From an uncultured Flavobacteriales bacterium (GTDB lineage: Bacteria; Bacteroidota; Bacteroidia; Flavobacteriales; Crocinitomicaceae): a stretch of DNA of 64,000 bases. The first letter of the stretch is position 1. Each line of letters starts with the position of its first letter. Location: NCBI GenBank assembly GCA_946480085.1, contig CAMLHZ010000003.1:1-64000 (forward strand). The letters run 5' to 3'. Positions 24,838 to 34,227 of this stretch are shown in pieces. The position numbers and the translations under genes are program-made. The notes below the pieces were generated by a model. The model was not told the DNA's origin, ran no database searches, and saw only the letters and a list, made by a program, of their open reading frames with translations.

Positions 24838-27626
24838 GTCTATCACAGCTTCAAAAAGCCCTGATTTGCTTGGTTCTGACATTCAGTTCAATTTGCACTG
24901 CTCAGGAATTAAGCACGTTCAGAGAAAACAATTTGTATGGTTATAAACGTGGAAACAGTGTTTTAATTCCTGCAAAATTCAAATACGCCGCTGATTTTCA
25001 TAACAATCGGGCAGCGGTTCTTCTCAATAAAAAATGGGGATATATTGATGAGAAAGGAACTTTGGTCATCCCGGCTGAAATGGATCGCGCTGAAAATTTT
25101 CAATATGGTTTTGCACGTTTCTACCAAAATGGAAAGATCGGATTGATGGATACCATGGGGAAAAAGATTGTTCCTGCCATTTGTGATAAGATCGATACAT
25201 GGGATGGAAATAGATGGGATTTAAAAAGCGGAAAAGAGGAAGGACACTTTTTGTTGGAGTCGCAGTTGTATATTCCACCCGTATATAAGTCCATTGACCG
25301 GAATGAAAATTTCATTGTTTGCGAAACTGCGAATAATCACTTCGATATCTATCTGCGAAATCCGGATACGAAAACCGTTATAAGAAATGTGGAACAAAAA
25401 CCGGTTATGACCAATTATTACAACACTATTTATTGCGATATAACCCTTAATGGAAAGACCGAGATCATTGATCAATCTGCAAAAGTGATTTCGGGGAAAT
25501 ACAACGGAATTTCGAGGGTAAACGTGAATGTAGATCACAAAATTGGAGAAAGCTCAAAATATTACAGCCAGGTTTACTTACTTCAATTGGGAGAAGGTAC
25601 TGAGAATGTTTTTGACGCAGAGGGAAATGTAATTCCATCAAAATTTCACCTCTTTTTTGATGAAAATTATCAATTTACGGATGCTGTTTATACAGATTTC
25701 GCTTCGGATGAAGGAAACTACCGCATCACGGTAAGGAAGGATAGTTTACCTGGACACTTTGATGACAGTGGAAGACTTGTTTTCTCGAAGTATTGCAGAG
25801 AAGTGCAAAGTGGAGATTACGCTTTATTGTATTATAAAGATAATTCGGTAGATATTGTGAGATATCAGTATTCTTTTGCATCCGATGTGACTTTAACAGA
25901 TACAATTATTAAATACCATTTTCCGTATGCTGAAAAAGTGCTCATTGGTGATTCCATTAGAGAGTTCACTAACGAAGTGATCATGGAATATTTTGAATTT
26001 ACTCGTCGGGCCGAAGGACTTTTCCAGATTAGAAATGATTCCGGAGAATATGCCCTCTTTCAGGCTGATCGCGGAATTTTTCTTACACCGTTTTCTCCAA
26101 GATCCAAGATGGTAATGGGCTATGAAAGTTTCGATCATCTTTTTCTGGTGTATCAGGAGTCCGACGGTTCATTGTATTTTTCTATGGATGGAAATATCTC
26201 GGAAAAACCGGTTGGTAAATTTGAAAATTTAAATGGAAATTATCTGATTTATTATCAGGATGGAACTAAAGAATTGTTCCGAATTCGAACCAATACTCGT
26301 ATAGTCATTCCAGAAAAATATGGACTTCTGGATGGAAGAAGAGTGTATAATTATTTGCTTGCTGATGAGATGAAGAAAACAGATTGGAATTATGATGATT
26401 CCTGGTTTCAATTCAATTTCGATTTAATTGTTGTTTATGATCTTGAGAAAAAGGACGGATTATATGGGTTTATTACTAAATCCAACACTATCGTTGAACC
26501 ACGTTTTTGTGAAATCGAACCGTTAATCGAGTATTCCCCGGAAAGCAGAAATCATATTGTTCAAACAAGAATCGGAGATAAATTCGGGTGGTATAATTAC
26601 GATCATGATGTCTTTGTGGAATGTAAGTACTATAAGCGTTTCAATGAAGTGATGTTGAGTGGAAGTCAAAATGCAATAGAATTGGATTCAACACTCTGGA
26701 TGTCTGTATTTGGAACACCATTACCTCGGTATAATATTGAGTACGACTTTTACAATGGTAAGTACGCAGGTGTTGCATCAGAAAATTCAGAACAGGAAGA
26801 ACCGGTTTTAGATACCATTGTTCCACCCGTTTTTGTGTCGGTTGAAGGATTGGATAATAATATTTACCTCGTACAAAACAAAAAAGGATCATTCGGCCTT
26901 TACAATTCATTCGGTGATTGTATACTTGAGCCAAAATACAGCAGTATAACCGAGCCAGAATCAATGCCTTTGGACCAACGCTTTTATATTTTTGAAGAAG
27001 GTGGAAAAAAGGGTATTCTCGAAACCAAATATTGGGTGCAAACACCTGCAATTTATGATGATATCATTTTTAAAGTTTTGGAGAATAATCTCCATGACGA
27101 TATTCGTGAAAACGAACTAGTAATTATTGTAAAAGAAGGTTCCAGTATTTCAACATTGTCTAATGAACTGTCTCCCTTACAATCTGGTTTTGATTTCATT
27201 CTTCTATTCGATGACTACGACAGGTCTGCATTTGTGCAAATGGATAATAAACTAGGATTGGTAGATTATCTTTCAAATGATGCTCCAGATCTTAAGCGGC
27301 TTACAAAAGAATTCGATTTTATTTTTGATGGCTACAGTTATTTGAAAACAGGTGACTCCTTGAAACAGTTCGATCTGTACTCTATGGCTTACCTGGGAGT
27401 TGTTTCCGAACCTGAATTCAGAGGTTATTTCCCTAAAGCAGAACTGATTTTTAACGGGAAGACTGTTGAGTTTGTGAACAGGAAGAACAGAAAAGTAATT
27501 TGGTCAACAAATTCACGCTTCATACAAACTAGTGAAGGTGGATGGATTACCTTCTTTGAAAACGGACAATTACAAATCTTCAATACCAGAACCAAGAAAA
27601 TCCAAAATTACTATGAAAACAATTAA
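24831..27626 (+). CDS. Large exported WG-repeat protein (2 of 2)
   Basis: 931 residues; signal peptide MVSLSQLQKALICLVLTFSS ending near CTAQ. N-terminal repeats parallel those of the upstream gene: ENNLYGYKRGNSVLIPAKFK, NKKWGYIDEKGTLVIPAEMD, NGKIGLMDTMGKKIVPAICD; later copies include KDGLYGFITKSNTIVEPRFC and KKGSFGLYNSFGDCILEPKY. Both proteins share the RAENFQYGFARFYQ / KVEKFENGFARFYV segment, so this is a tandem duplication that has since diverged. It starts inside the end of the first gene (ATGGTAA) and itself overlaps the next gene by 14 bases, consistent with a tightly coupled three-gene operon. Confidence 0.86.
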   Translation: MVSLSQLQKALICLVLTFSSICTAQELSTFRENNLYGYKRGNSVLIPAKFKYAADFHNNRAAVLLNKKWGYIDEKGTLVIPAEMDRAENFQYGFARFYQNGKIGLMDTMGKKIVPAICDKIDTWDGNRWDLKSGKEEGHFLLESQLYIPPVYKSIDRNENFIVCETANNHFDIYLRNPDTKTVIRNVEQKPVMTNYYNTIYCDITLNGKTEIIDQSAKVISGKYNGISRVNVNVDHKIGESSKYYSQVYLLQLGEGTENVFDAEGNVIPSKFHLFFDENYQFTDAVYTDFASDEGNYRITVRKDSLPGHFDDSGRLVFSKYCREVQSGDYALLYYKDNSVDIVRYQYSFASDVTLTDTIIKYHFPYAEKVLIGDSIREFTNEVIMEYFEFTRRAEGLFQIRNDSGEYALFQADRGIFLTPFSPRSKMVMGYESFDHLFLVYQESDGSLYFSMDGNISEKPVGKFENLNGNYLIYYQDGTKELFRIRTNTRIVIPEKYGLLDGRRVYNYLLADEMKKTDWNYDDSWFQFNFDLIVVYDLEKKDGLYGFITKSNTIVEPRFCEIEPLIEYSPESRNHIVQTRIGDKFGWYNYDHDVFVECKYYKRFNEVMLSGSQNAIELDSTLWMSVFGTPLPRYNIEYDFYNGKYAGVASENSEQEEPVLDTIVPPVFVSVEGLDNNIYLVQNKKGSFGLYNSFGDCILEPKYSSITEPESMPLDQRFYIFEEGGKKGILETKYWVQTPAIYDDIIFKVLENNLHDDIRENELVIIVKEGSSISTLSNELSPLQSGFDFILLFDDYDRSAFVQMDNKLGLVDYLSNDAPDLKRLTKEFDFIFDGYSYLKTGDSLKQFDLYSMAYLGVVSEPEFRGYFPKAELIFNGKTVEFVNRKNRKVIWSTNSRFIQTSEGGWITFFENGQLQIFNTRTKKIQNYYENN

Positions 27627-28929
27627 TATCATTTGCATGTTGCTGATCGGGATGACAGCCTTTGCTCAGACCAATTTTTCAAGCGCATTTCCGGTTCAAT
27701 GGAAAACGAAAATTGGCGTTACAACCTACCGCACAAACATGGTTTTTCAGAACGGAAGTATTTTCATTGGTTCCAACGGTATTGACCGCAATTTACGATT
27801 GGATTCTTTGGATGGCGCCTATAAAATTGACGGAAAAACCGGTAAAATTCAGAAGCAGTATGCTTCACCTTTGGCTGGAGATAACGATGTAACCGGTGTT
27901 GCCGTTGACGGAAATCGCTTGTACTGTGGTTCTGATAACTATGATTTCTATTGCTATGATGTAACAACTGGTGTTGAACTTTGGAAATTTGCAACAGAAT
28001 ACGATGTGGAAAGTGCTCCGGTTTTAGCCGATTTTAATGGCGATGGAAAAAAAGATATTTTCTTTTCGGTTGAACAATACGGTTTTTATGCCTTGAACGG
28101 AATTGATGGAACGGTGCTTTGGAAAAACGATTCAATTTCATCTCACAATGGAAATACTGCTGGATTGGCTGTTGACATCAACAATGATGGCGTTTTGGAT
28201 GTGGTTACTGCTGTTCGTGGAACTCCAAATTCGGACGAGCTGGCTGGTTTCAAAATGGCACACTACGGCGATTATCACGCTGCGATCAATGGAAAAGATG
28301 GCACATTTCTTTGGGTTTGTGAAACAGGAGCTGGAATCAATTCTTCACCATTCTTGACCAAAATTGGTGGAACACAATACATTGCAGCGTTAGATACTTA
28401 TGGTGAGTTTCATTTGATCGACTTCAACGGGAAATCTGTTTTCGCTAATAATTTTGGATACGGACATTACATGTCGCCAGTTGTAAGTTCCAAAGGAATG
28501 TTGTGTATTGGCAGCAGTGTAATTGATGTTAATCAAAATGTTTGGGGAGAGTATGAGTATGAAAATTCTCAGGGGGAAATAGTGAAATACTTTTCGTTCA
28601 ATGAAAATGTTCAGTTTTTTGATTACCAGAAAGCCCTTCAAAATGTGGAAGGTCCAACCACTGCTTCTCCCGTGATTGCTGATGTTATGAGCCGTGGAGT
28701 TTGTCAGATTATGATTCCTACCGAAGATGGCTTCGTTTCACTAATAGACGAAAATGGAAAAAACCCGAAAGTGTACAAACTACCTGCCGGGTGTGAAGCT
28801 TCATTCATGGTTGTTGATGTGGATGGCGATGGAAAACTGGAAATTCTGGTTGCAGATTTACAAGGTTATCTAACTTGTTATAGCACGAACTCGAAAGGAA
28901 AAGTGGATATTAAAGGTTTTAGGAATTAG
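27613..28929 (+). CDS. Secreted beta-propeller protein with PQQ-like/FG-GAP repeats
   Basis: 438 residues from MKTINIICMLLIGMTAFAQ, a clear signal peptide; the upstream in-frame extension lies inside the WG gene and is not used. Propeller strands (IDGKTGKIQKQYA, YDVTTGVELWKFA, LNGIDGTVLWKND) alternate with calcium-loop motifs (DFNGDGKKDIFFS, DINNDGVLDVVTA, DVDGDGKLEILVA). Same architecture as the protein at 9435-10898. It overlaps the second WG-repeat gene by 14 bases, which ties this propeller to the WG proteins functionally, perhaps as a surface complex (inference). Confidence 0.88.
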   Translation: MKTINIICMLLIGMTAFAQTNFSSAFPVQWKTKIGVTTYRTNMVFQNGSIFIGSNGIDRNLRLDSLDGAYKIDGKTGKIQKQYASPLAGDNDVTGVAVDGNRLYCGSDNYDFYCYDVTTGVELWKFATEYDVESAPVLADFNGDGKKDIFFSVEQYGFYALNGIDGTVLWKNDSISSHNGNTAGLAVDINNDGVLDVVTAVRGTPNSDELAGFKMAHYGDYHAAINGKDGTFLWVCETGAGINSSPFLTKIGGTQYIAALDTYGEFHLIDFNGKSVFANNFGYGHYMSPVVSSKGMLCIGSSVIDVNQNVWGEYEYENSQGEIVKYFSFNENVQFFDYQKALQNVEGPTTASPVIADVMSRGVCQIMIPTEDGFVSLIDENGKNPKVYKLPAGCEASFMVVDVDGDGKLEILVADLQGYLTCYSTNSKGKVDIKGFRN

Positions 28930-28930
28930 A

Positions 28931-29015
28931 GACAAATGACGAATTACTAGTTACTAATGACGAGTAAACTTCAATCTTCCTTGTTCATTTGTAATTAGTC
29001 GTTAGTAATTTGTAG
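28931..29015. repeat. Inverted repeat of ATTACTAGTTACTAATGAC words
   Basis: ACAAATGACGAATTACTAGT plus TACTAATGAC faces CATTTGTAATTAGTCGTTAG plus TAATTTGTAGTT, its approximate reverse complement, across a spacer of about 25 bases. It is the same word family as at 12951-13068, 50714-50760 and 51896-51931, and lies between the propeller gene and the lipoprotein gene. Confidence 0.65.
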
Positions 29016-29081
29016 TTCTACTTTGTTCATTTTTGGAATGCTCTTTGCTAATAGCGAGTACATTTATTGCAATTACTAGTT

Positions 29082-29930
29082 ATGAAGAAGATACTTTTAT
29101 TCAGTTTATTAGCCCTTTCATTTGGGTTTTCAATCTCTTGTAAAAAGAAGAAATACGACAATAGCAGTGCACCGCGTTTGAATGCCTTTGTTGAAGCATC
29201 GTTCGATGAGATGACAAACATGTCTGATCAGGCAATCACAGGAAACATGGTTTACTACAAAATGGATTTGGTTACTGTTATTTACGCCGACAAAGTTTCC
29301 AGCCAGGAAGCAGTTGCAAAAACAGATTGTAATGTGGTTATTACTATTGACACGGTGAGTTCTCCGAAATCAATTACAATTGATTGGGGTTCTTCCAACT
29401 GTACATGTAACGATGGAAAACAACGCCGAGGAAAGATCATTACAACGTTCACCGGTTCATATTACGCAGCTGGAACAGTTATTACGCACACACCTGTAAA
29501 TTACTATGTGAACGATAATAAAATTGAAGGAACGAAGACCGTTACAAATATGGGATTGAATGCGAGCAGTCAACCGTATTACAATGTTTCGATCAACGGA
29601 ATGGCAACAATGTCCAGCGGAGAGATCATTCATTACACTTCTTCTCGTGTAAGAACATTCACAAATGGCTATAACACACTAACCGTTTTTATTGATGATC
29701 AATATGACATTACCGGAACGGCAAGTGCAAACGTAGAAAATGGCGATAGTTACGAGGCTGAGATCACTTCGCCACTTCATGTAAAAGTTGGCTGTCCGTA
29801 CATTACAAAAGGAAAATTGAACATTACACCATCAGGTAAACCTACCAGAGTAATTGACTATGGCGACGGAACCTGTGATGGTACACTCACTATTACAGTG
29901 AACGGTAAAACATACACTGTAACAGTTTAA
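29082..29930 (+). CDS. Lipoprotein, unknown function
   Basis: 282 residues from MKKILLFSLLALSFGFSISC, with the lipobox ending at Cys20 followed by a basic KKKK stretch. The mature part is beta-rich and cysteine-containing (ITIDWGSSNCTCNDGKQRRG, CPYITKGKLNITPSGKPTRV, DYGDGTCDGTLTITVNGKTY). Lipoproteins with this NCTC-DG-x-RRG pattern are frequent in Bacteroidota, but I cannot name a function. It has its own upstream region and a strong terminator behind it, so it is probably a single-gene unit. Confidence 0.8.
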   Translation: MKKILLFSLLALSFGFSISCKKKKYDNSSAPRLNAFVEASFDEMTNMSDQAITGNMVYYKMDLVTVIYADKVSSQEAVAKTDCNVVITIDTVSSPKSITIDWGSSNCTCNDGKQRRGKIITTFTGSYYAAGTVITHTPVNYYVNDNKIEGTKTVTNMGLNASSQPYYNVSINGMATMSSGEIIHYTSSRVRTFTNGYNTLTVFIDDQYDITGTASANVENGDSYEAEITSPLHVKVGCPYITKGKLNITPSGKPTRVIDYGDGTCDGTLTITVNGKTYTVTV

Positions 29931-29953
29931 TTATACAACCAATACAAAGCAGG

Positions 29954-29983
29954 AATGGTCGAAGGAAACTTCGGCCATTTTTA
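29954..29983 (+). terminator. Intrinsic terminator after the lipoprotein gene
   Basis: AATGGTCGAAG, loop GAAA, CTTCGGCCATT (one G-T wobble), followed by TTTTAG. Confidence 0.9.
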
Positions 29984-30016
29984 GTTTCTTATGAAATATA
30001 ATCTTCTAGTTCCCCA

Positions 30017-30145
30017 TCCGCCGCGGCGGACACAGATTTATTGCGAGTCTACCGGACTCGCTCTCTAAGGCTACCGGTAAATAAAAAATGTCGGCTATGC
30101 CGACATTAAATATGTTTGTAAAGGTTATCGAGCGTAGCCGAGATA
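30017..30145. repeat. Cluster of small palindromes
   Basis: Three hairpins in about 90 bp: TCCGCCGCGGCGGA (30017-30030, perfect), GCGAGTC-TACCG-GACTCGC (30043-30061) and AATGTCGGC-TAT-GCCGACATT (30087-30107). TATCGAGCGTAGCCGAGATAA (spanning about 30126-30146, a partial palindrome) follows. They sit between convergent genes and may terminate the moxR transcript from the minus strand. Confidence 0.7.
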
Positions 30146-30148
30146 AAA

Positions 30149-31105
30149 TTATTTCATCAACTCTGCCACCAACTTATCAGCAGAATATCCTTCCGCTTCT
30201 GCACGGTAATTACGTACAATTCTGTGACGCAATATCGGCGCTGCAACGGCTTGAACATCTTCAATATCCGGTGACATTTTTCCTCTCAAAGCCGCATGAC
30301 ATTTCGCTCCAACGATAAGAAACTGTGATGCGCGTGGTCCTGCTCCCCAGGAAATGAAATCCTTTGTCAATTGTGGTGCCATCGGATTATCTTTTCTGGT
30401 TTTTGCAACCAACTTCACCGCGTATTCCAATACATTATCAGCAACTGGAATTCGTCTGATCAATTCCTGATAATTCGCAATTTGTTCACCGTTTAAGATG
30501 GGTTGTAATTGAATCTTGGTATCACTCGTCGTACTTTTTACAATTGCCAATTCCTCAACGTAAGATGGATAATCAACCCAAATGTTGAACATAAAACGGT
30601 CTAACTGAGCTTCAGGCAAAGGATAAGTTCCTTCTTGCTCAATAGGGTTTTGTGTTGCCAATACGAAGAATGGATGAGGCAATGTGTAAGTTGTTCCTGC
30701 TGCAGTTACTCTTCTTTCCTGCATCGCTTCCAAAAGAGCCGATTGCGTTTTAGGAGGAGTTCTGTTGATCTCATCTGCAAGAATGATATTGCTGAATAAT
30801 GGCCCCTTAATGAACTTGAAGTGTCTATTCTCATCCAAAATTTCAGATCCAACAATGTCAGAAGGCATTAGATCGGGAGTAAACTGAATTCTGTTGAATG
30901 ATAATCCAAGAGTTTCAGAAATGGTATTTACCAATAAGGTTTTCGCTAATCCGGGAACACCAACAAGTAAACAGTGACCTCTCGAAAAAATGGAGATCAA
31001 AACCTGATCTACAACTTCATCTTGTCCAACAATTACTTGATGAATTTCTTGTTTTAGGCGCTTGTAGTCGTTAACAAGTTGCTTTAAAGTTTCTACGTCC
31101 GACAT
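30149..31105 (-). CDS. MoxR-family AAA+ ATPase
   Basis: 318 residues from MSDVETLKQL (an earlier ATG at 31132 adds nine residues). Walker A is GVPGLAKTLL; Walker B with the MoxR signature is ILADEINRTPPKTQSALLEA; sensor 1 is FVLATQNPIEQEGTYPLPEA, followed by QLDRFMF. MoxR ATPases act as chaperone-like remodelers, often with von Willebrand factor A proteins encoded nearby. Here the adjacent gene is a SurA-like foldase 44 bp upstream on the same strand; a VWA-domain protein is encoded about 13 kb away, too far to infer partnership. Confidence 0.95.
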   Translation of the reverse strand: MSDVETLKQLVNDYKRLKQEIHQVIVGQDEVVDQVLISIFSRGHCLLVGVPGLAKTLLVNTISETLGLSFNRIQFTPDLMPSDIVGSEILDENRHFKFIKGPLFSNIILADEINRTPPKTQSALLEAMQERRVTAAGTTYTLPHPFFVLATQNPIEQEGTYPLPEAQLDRFMFNIWVDYPSYVEELAIVKSTTSDTKIQLQPILNGEQIANYQELIRRIPVADNVLEYAVKLVAKTRKDNPMAPQLTKDFISWGAGPRASQFLIVGAKCHAALRGKMSPDIEDVQAVAAPILRHRIVRNYRAEAEGYSADKLVAELMK

Positions 31106-31149
31106 AATAGTTTTATTCGTGTTAGTCATCATGAAGCTAAACCTATAGG

Positions 31150-32550
31150 TTATTTGCTTCCCTGATTCTTATGTGTCCAGTCTGATTGAAAAACGCAAGA
31201 GTTATAATCTGCATCAATACGAATGTATACCGTATTGATTCTCGCATTGATCCATGCTAAAATAGCATCGTTTTTCTTTTTTTCCTCTGCCAACGAACGA
31301 AATAAATCATAATCGTCCGTTAAGTTCGCGATATGCGGCTGTGTACGATCGTTTAATCGAACAATACGGAAACCTTCAGTTCTTTCCATGAAATCCTGGA
31401 AGATAACCGGGGCTGAAACCTGATTTTTCTCCAATACATCTGTTAATAAGAACATTTGGGGATCCACCATGTTAATGTTTTCAATACTCCATTTTAACTC
31501 CCCAGTGTATGGATTCATGATATAACCCATGTTCTCCTTGTTTCTGTCATTAGAGTATTTCAATACCGCTTGCTCCCAAGTCAATTCGTTTGCAAGAAGC
31601 GCTCTGTAACAATTTTCGATACTCGTTGCAGCTTCATTCTTACTTTCAATGCTTGGATGAACAATAAATAGAATGTGATTCACGATGTAATCATCCCCAA
31701 GCAATTCAACCATTTGCATGATATGCCAACCAAATTCGGTTTGGAATACCTGACTTATTTCTCCTGGTTTTAACTTTAAAGCTGTTTGCTCGAAAGCCGG
31801 AACCATTTGTCCCATGGTAGCTTCAATTCGTCCTCCTAATGGTGCACTGCCCGGATCTTCAGAGAATTGTCGTGCTGCAGATTCAAAACTGATTTTCTTA
31901 TTAATGATTCTTGTTCTAAGATCATCCAGTTCCTTTTTGCGTTTTTCCTTATCGTCTCTGGTGATTTGAGGGAAGATGGCAATTTGTTGAAAGCTCAGTT
32001 GAGAATTGATATAAGGTAAACTGTCTTTTGGAATGGAGTTGAAGAAAATTTCCACTTCACGAGGCGAAACCGAAATTGGACCTGTAATTCCACGTTCAAC
32101 TTCCTGACCTTTCAATCGTTTTCCAATGGCCTCACGAAACTCCTGCTTAACAGCATTCTTTGATTTACCGTAGTACGATTCGAACGTAATTGGATTTCCC
32201 TTTTCGTCGTATTGACCTTTCATTTTTGCTTCAATAGCGCGAATTCTATTTTCTGTTTCAGCATCTATCTGCTCATCAGAAATCATAACACTATCCAATT
32301 CTGCCTGATTTACAAGTAAAAATTGATAAAGCATTTGTTCTATCAATTCACACTCTGTGTTAGCAGTAATTTCACCACCATTATCAGTAATTGCTCTTTT
32401 TTGACCTTGAAGCTCAGAGTATAGAACAATGTTGTCTCCAACTTGTGCTACAATTTTATCAATCGTTTTTCCATTCGTTTGTGCTTGTACAAACGGGCTA
32501 AAACACAATACGGTAAGTAAAAGAAAATGAACCGGTTTTAGGTTTATCAT
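31150..32550 (-). CDS. Periplasmic SurA-like peptidylprolyl isomerase / chaperone
   Basis: 466 residues; signal peptide ends near SPFVQAQ. The SurA N-terminal domain is visible (IDKIVAQVGDNIVLYSELQG), then a parvulin (PpiC) domain with ARQFSEDPGSAPLGGRIEAT and FQTEFGWHIMQMVEL, then a degenerate second parvulin-like stretch beginning VNHILFIVHPS and including KYSNDRNKENMGYIMNP. In the family it escorts outer-membrane proteins through the periplasm, consistent with the many barrel proteins encoded nearby. Likely in one transcript with the MoxR ATPase gene. Confidence 0.92.
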   Translation of the reverse strand: MINLKPVHFLLLTVLCFSPFVQAQTNGKTIDKIVAQVGDNIVLYSELQGQKRAITDNGGEITANTECELIEQMLYQFLLVNQAELDSVMISDEQIDAETENRIRAIEAKMKGQYDEKGNPITFESYYGKSKNAVKQEFREAIGKRLKGQEVERGITGPISVSPREVEIFFNSIPKDSLPYINSQLSFQQIAIFPQITRDDKEKRKKELDDLRTRIINKKISFESAARQFSEDPGSAPLGGRIEATMGQMVPAFEQTALKLKPGEISQVFQTEFGWHIMQMVELLGDDYIVNHILFIVHPSIESKNEAATSIENCYRALLANELTWEQAVLKYSNDRNKENMGYIMNPYTGELKWSIENINMVDPQMFLLTDVLEKNQVSAPVIFQDFMERTEGFRIVRLNDRTQPHIANLTDDYDLFRSLAEEKKKNDAILAWINARINTVYIRIDADYNSCVFQSDWTHKNQGSK

Positions 32551-32681
32551 GTATTTCGAAATTTCAGACGACTAAGTTCGTGTTCTTTTTTGAAAATCGA
32601 TACATCCAATCGTTAAATAAATACAACCAGATGGCAACGAACCAGTCAATTGTTTGAACGAAGGAACGCTCATTTAATTGT

Positions 32682-32725
32682 AAAAGGGAGAAAACAGGTT
32701 ATTTCAAGTCCCGTTTCCTCCCTTA
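32682..32725 (-). terminator. Imperfect terminator hairpin for the T9SS protein gene
   Basis: AAAAGGGAGAAAACAGG faces CCGTTTCCTCCCTT with a few mismatches; read on the minus strand the stem is followed by TTTT. It lies just past the minus-strand stop at 32747. Confidence 0.55.
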
Positions 32726-32746
32726 AATTGAATGCTTCGAGCGGTT

Positions 32747-34096
32747 TTAGTGAGCTACATGAATTAGTTTATCAACTCGCGTTGCCGGTGTTTCAACCGT
32801 TAATAAATACTGACCAAGCGCCGTTTCAATTCCAATATCAAGAACCACAATTTTCTGATTTGGCTCGATATCAAAACGTTTCACAATACGTCCATCCATG
32901 GAGTACATGTTAATGGCAATAATTCTGTCATCGGCTTTAATGGTTACTTGATTTCCAATTACATATGTCGGGAAAATATCTATTGTTGTTCCTTTCAAAC
33001 AGTTTAGCGTCAGGGTTTGTGAGTAATCCTCATTTCCATTATTGTCAGCTCGTTTTACACGAACATAATACTCTCCGATTGGATCAATTTCTATAGCACA
33101 TGAGTAATTGAGTGGAGTGGTTGATGTACCACCGGAACAAGTTATTTCCCGAATGTTCTGAAATACTGTTCCATCTTCCGATGCCTGCACGTCATATTTC
33201 ACACAATTTACTTCCGATTCAACCTCCCAATTCAATTGCAGTATTGAGTTGGTACATGTGCCCGCTAAAGCAATATTTTCAACTGGCAGCACAACCGAAC
33301 ACGAAGTACAATTTAAAGAAACAGTAGCGCTTCCAAAAAACAATCCCGAAGAACTGGATCCGTTGTAACAAATGTTTACGTTGGGAGTTGCCGTCATCAA
33401 CTGTGAGTTAAACACCTGATTGCTTATTTGAATACATGAAGGACCGCTCGGAGAAGTAAATGCATTTGCATATTGATTAATCATCGTTGCAGTTATGATA
33501 ACTGAACCTGTTCCCGAACAAACCGGAGCAGGAGAATTGGTACTTTGAACAATGAAAAAAGAAGAATTGAAGGTTCCGTAGTTGACGAATTGAGTGTTTG
33601 GTCCCTGAAGAACAAATTGATTGAACGGAATATTGAAGTAGGACGTCAAAGTACAGTTTACGATCAGATTATTTGCTCCGGTAACAATACTACTGGCAAA
33701 ATAAGTTGAACCGTAATTGTAGAAGTTACAATTTGATCCAAAAACAATGGCTGCTGCGGTGTTTACATTCAGTGATGCACCCGAACAAACATAAATGGTT
33801 CCGGAAGTAAATGTTAATCCTGTAAGATTCAATGTGCCGCAAACAATAAGCGTTCCACCATTAATTGTGAGATTACTGAAAGACGATGTGCCCGTAACCA
33901 CTTTTGTTATTCCTGTTGTTAGATTGTCATTGTCTACAAGTTCAGTCCCACTGGCACAACTGGGTTGAGCAGGCGGAACAACACATTGTGCAATTGCTTT
34001 GGACGAAAGAAAGAACAAAAAAGTAGATGCTAAAACAATGGAAGAAGCGAGATTGCGGAAATCCACAAAAGGAGTGTAGTTTTTGAATGTTTTCAT
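32747..34096 (-). CDS. T9SS-secreted protein with type A sorting domain
   Basis: 449 residues. A long N-terminal signal (basic, then SIVLASTFLFFLSSKAIAQ). The first half is beta-helix-like with short repeated strands (GTSSFSNLTINGGTLIVCGT, LTFTSGTIYVCSGASLNVNT), resembling pectate-lyase-like or adhesin folds. The C-terminus has a T9SS type A sorting domain (IDIFPTYVIGNQVTIKADDR, YSMDGRIVKRFD, GQYLLTVETPATRV). Expected at the cell surface or released. Function unknown; adhesion is a guess. Confidence 0.85.
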   Translation of the reverse strand: MKTFKNYTPFVDFRNLASSIVLASTFLFFLSSKAIAQCVVPPAQPSCASGTELVDNDNLTTGITKVVTGTSSFSNLTINGGTLIVCGTLNLTGLTFTSGTIYVCSGASLNVNTAAAIVFGSNCNFYNYGSTYFASSIVTGANNLIVNCTLTSYFNIPFNQFVLQGPNTQFVNYGTFNSSFFIVQSTNSPAPVCSGTGSVIITATMINQYANAFTSPSGPSCIQISNQVFNSQLMTATPNVNICYNGSSSSGLFFGSATVSLNCTSCSVVLPVENIALAGTCTNSILQLNWEVESEVNCVKYDVQASEDGTVFQNIREITCSGGTSTTPLNYSCAIEIDPIGEYYVRVKRADNNGNEDYSQTLTLNCLKGTTIDIFPTYVIGNQVTIKADDRIIAINMYSMDGRIVKRFDIEPNQKIVVLDIGIETALGQYLLTVETPATRVDKLIHVAH

Positions 34097-34227
34097 TATA
34101 GTGTTTAATCAACGCAAAGAAGAGTAAAAATCCTAAATCGATTAAGTAGAAACACATGAACTAACTAATATCTATCTCAAACTACATGAAAGAAATCGTG
34201 AAATGACTAAAATGAAGCTTAAACGAA

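Noticed and set aside
28931..29015. Possible CRISPR array from repeated ATTAC words
   Set aside because: Words are degenerate and unevenly spaced, with no uniform repeat and spacer sizes, and no cas genes in the window.
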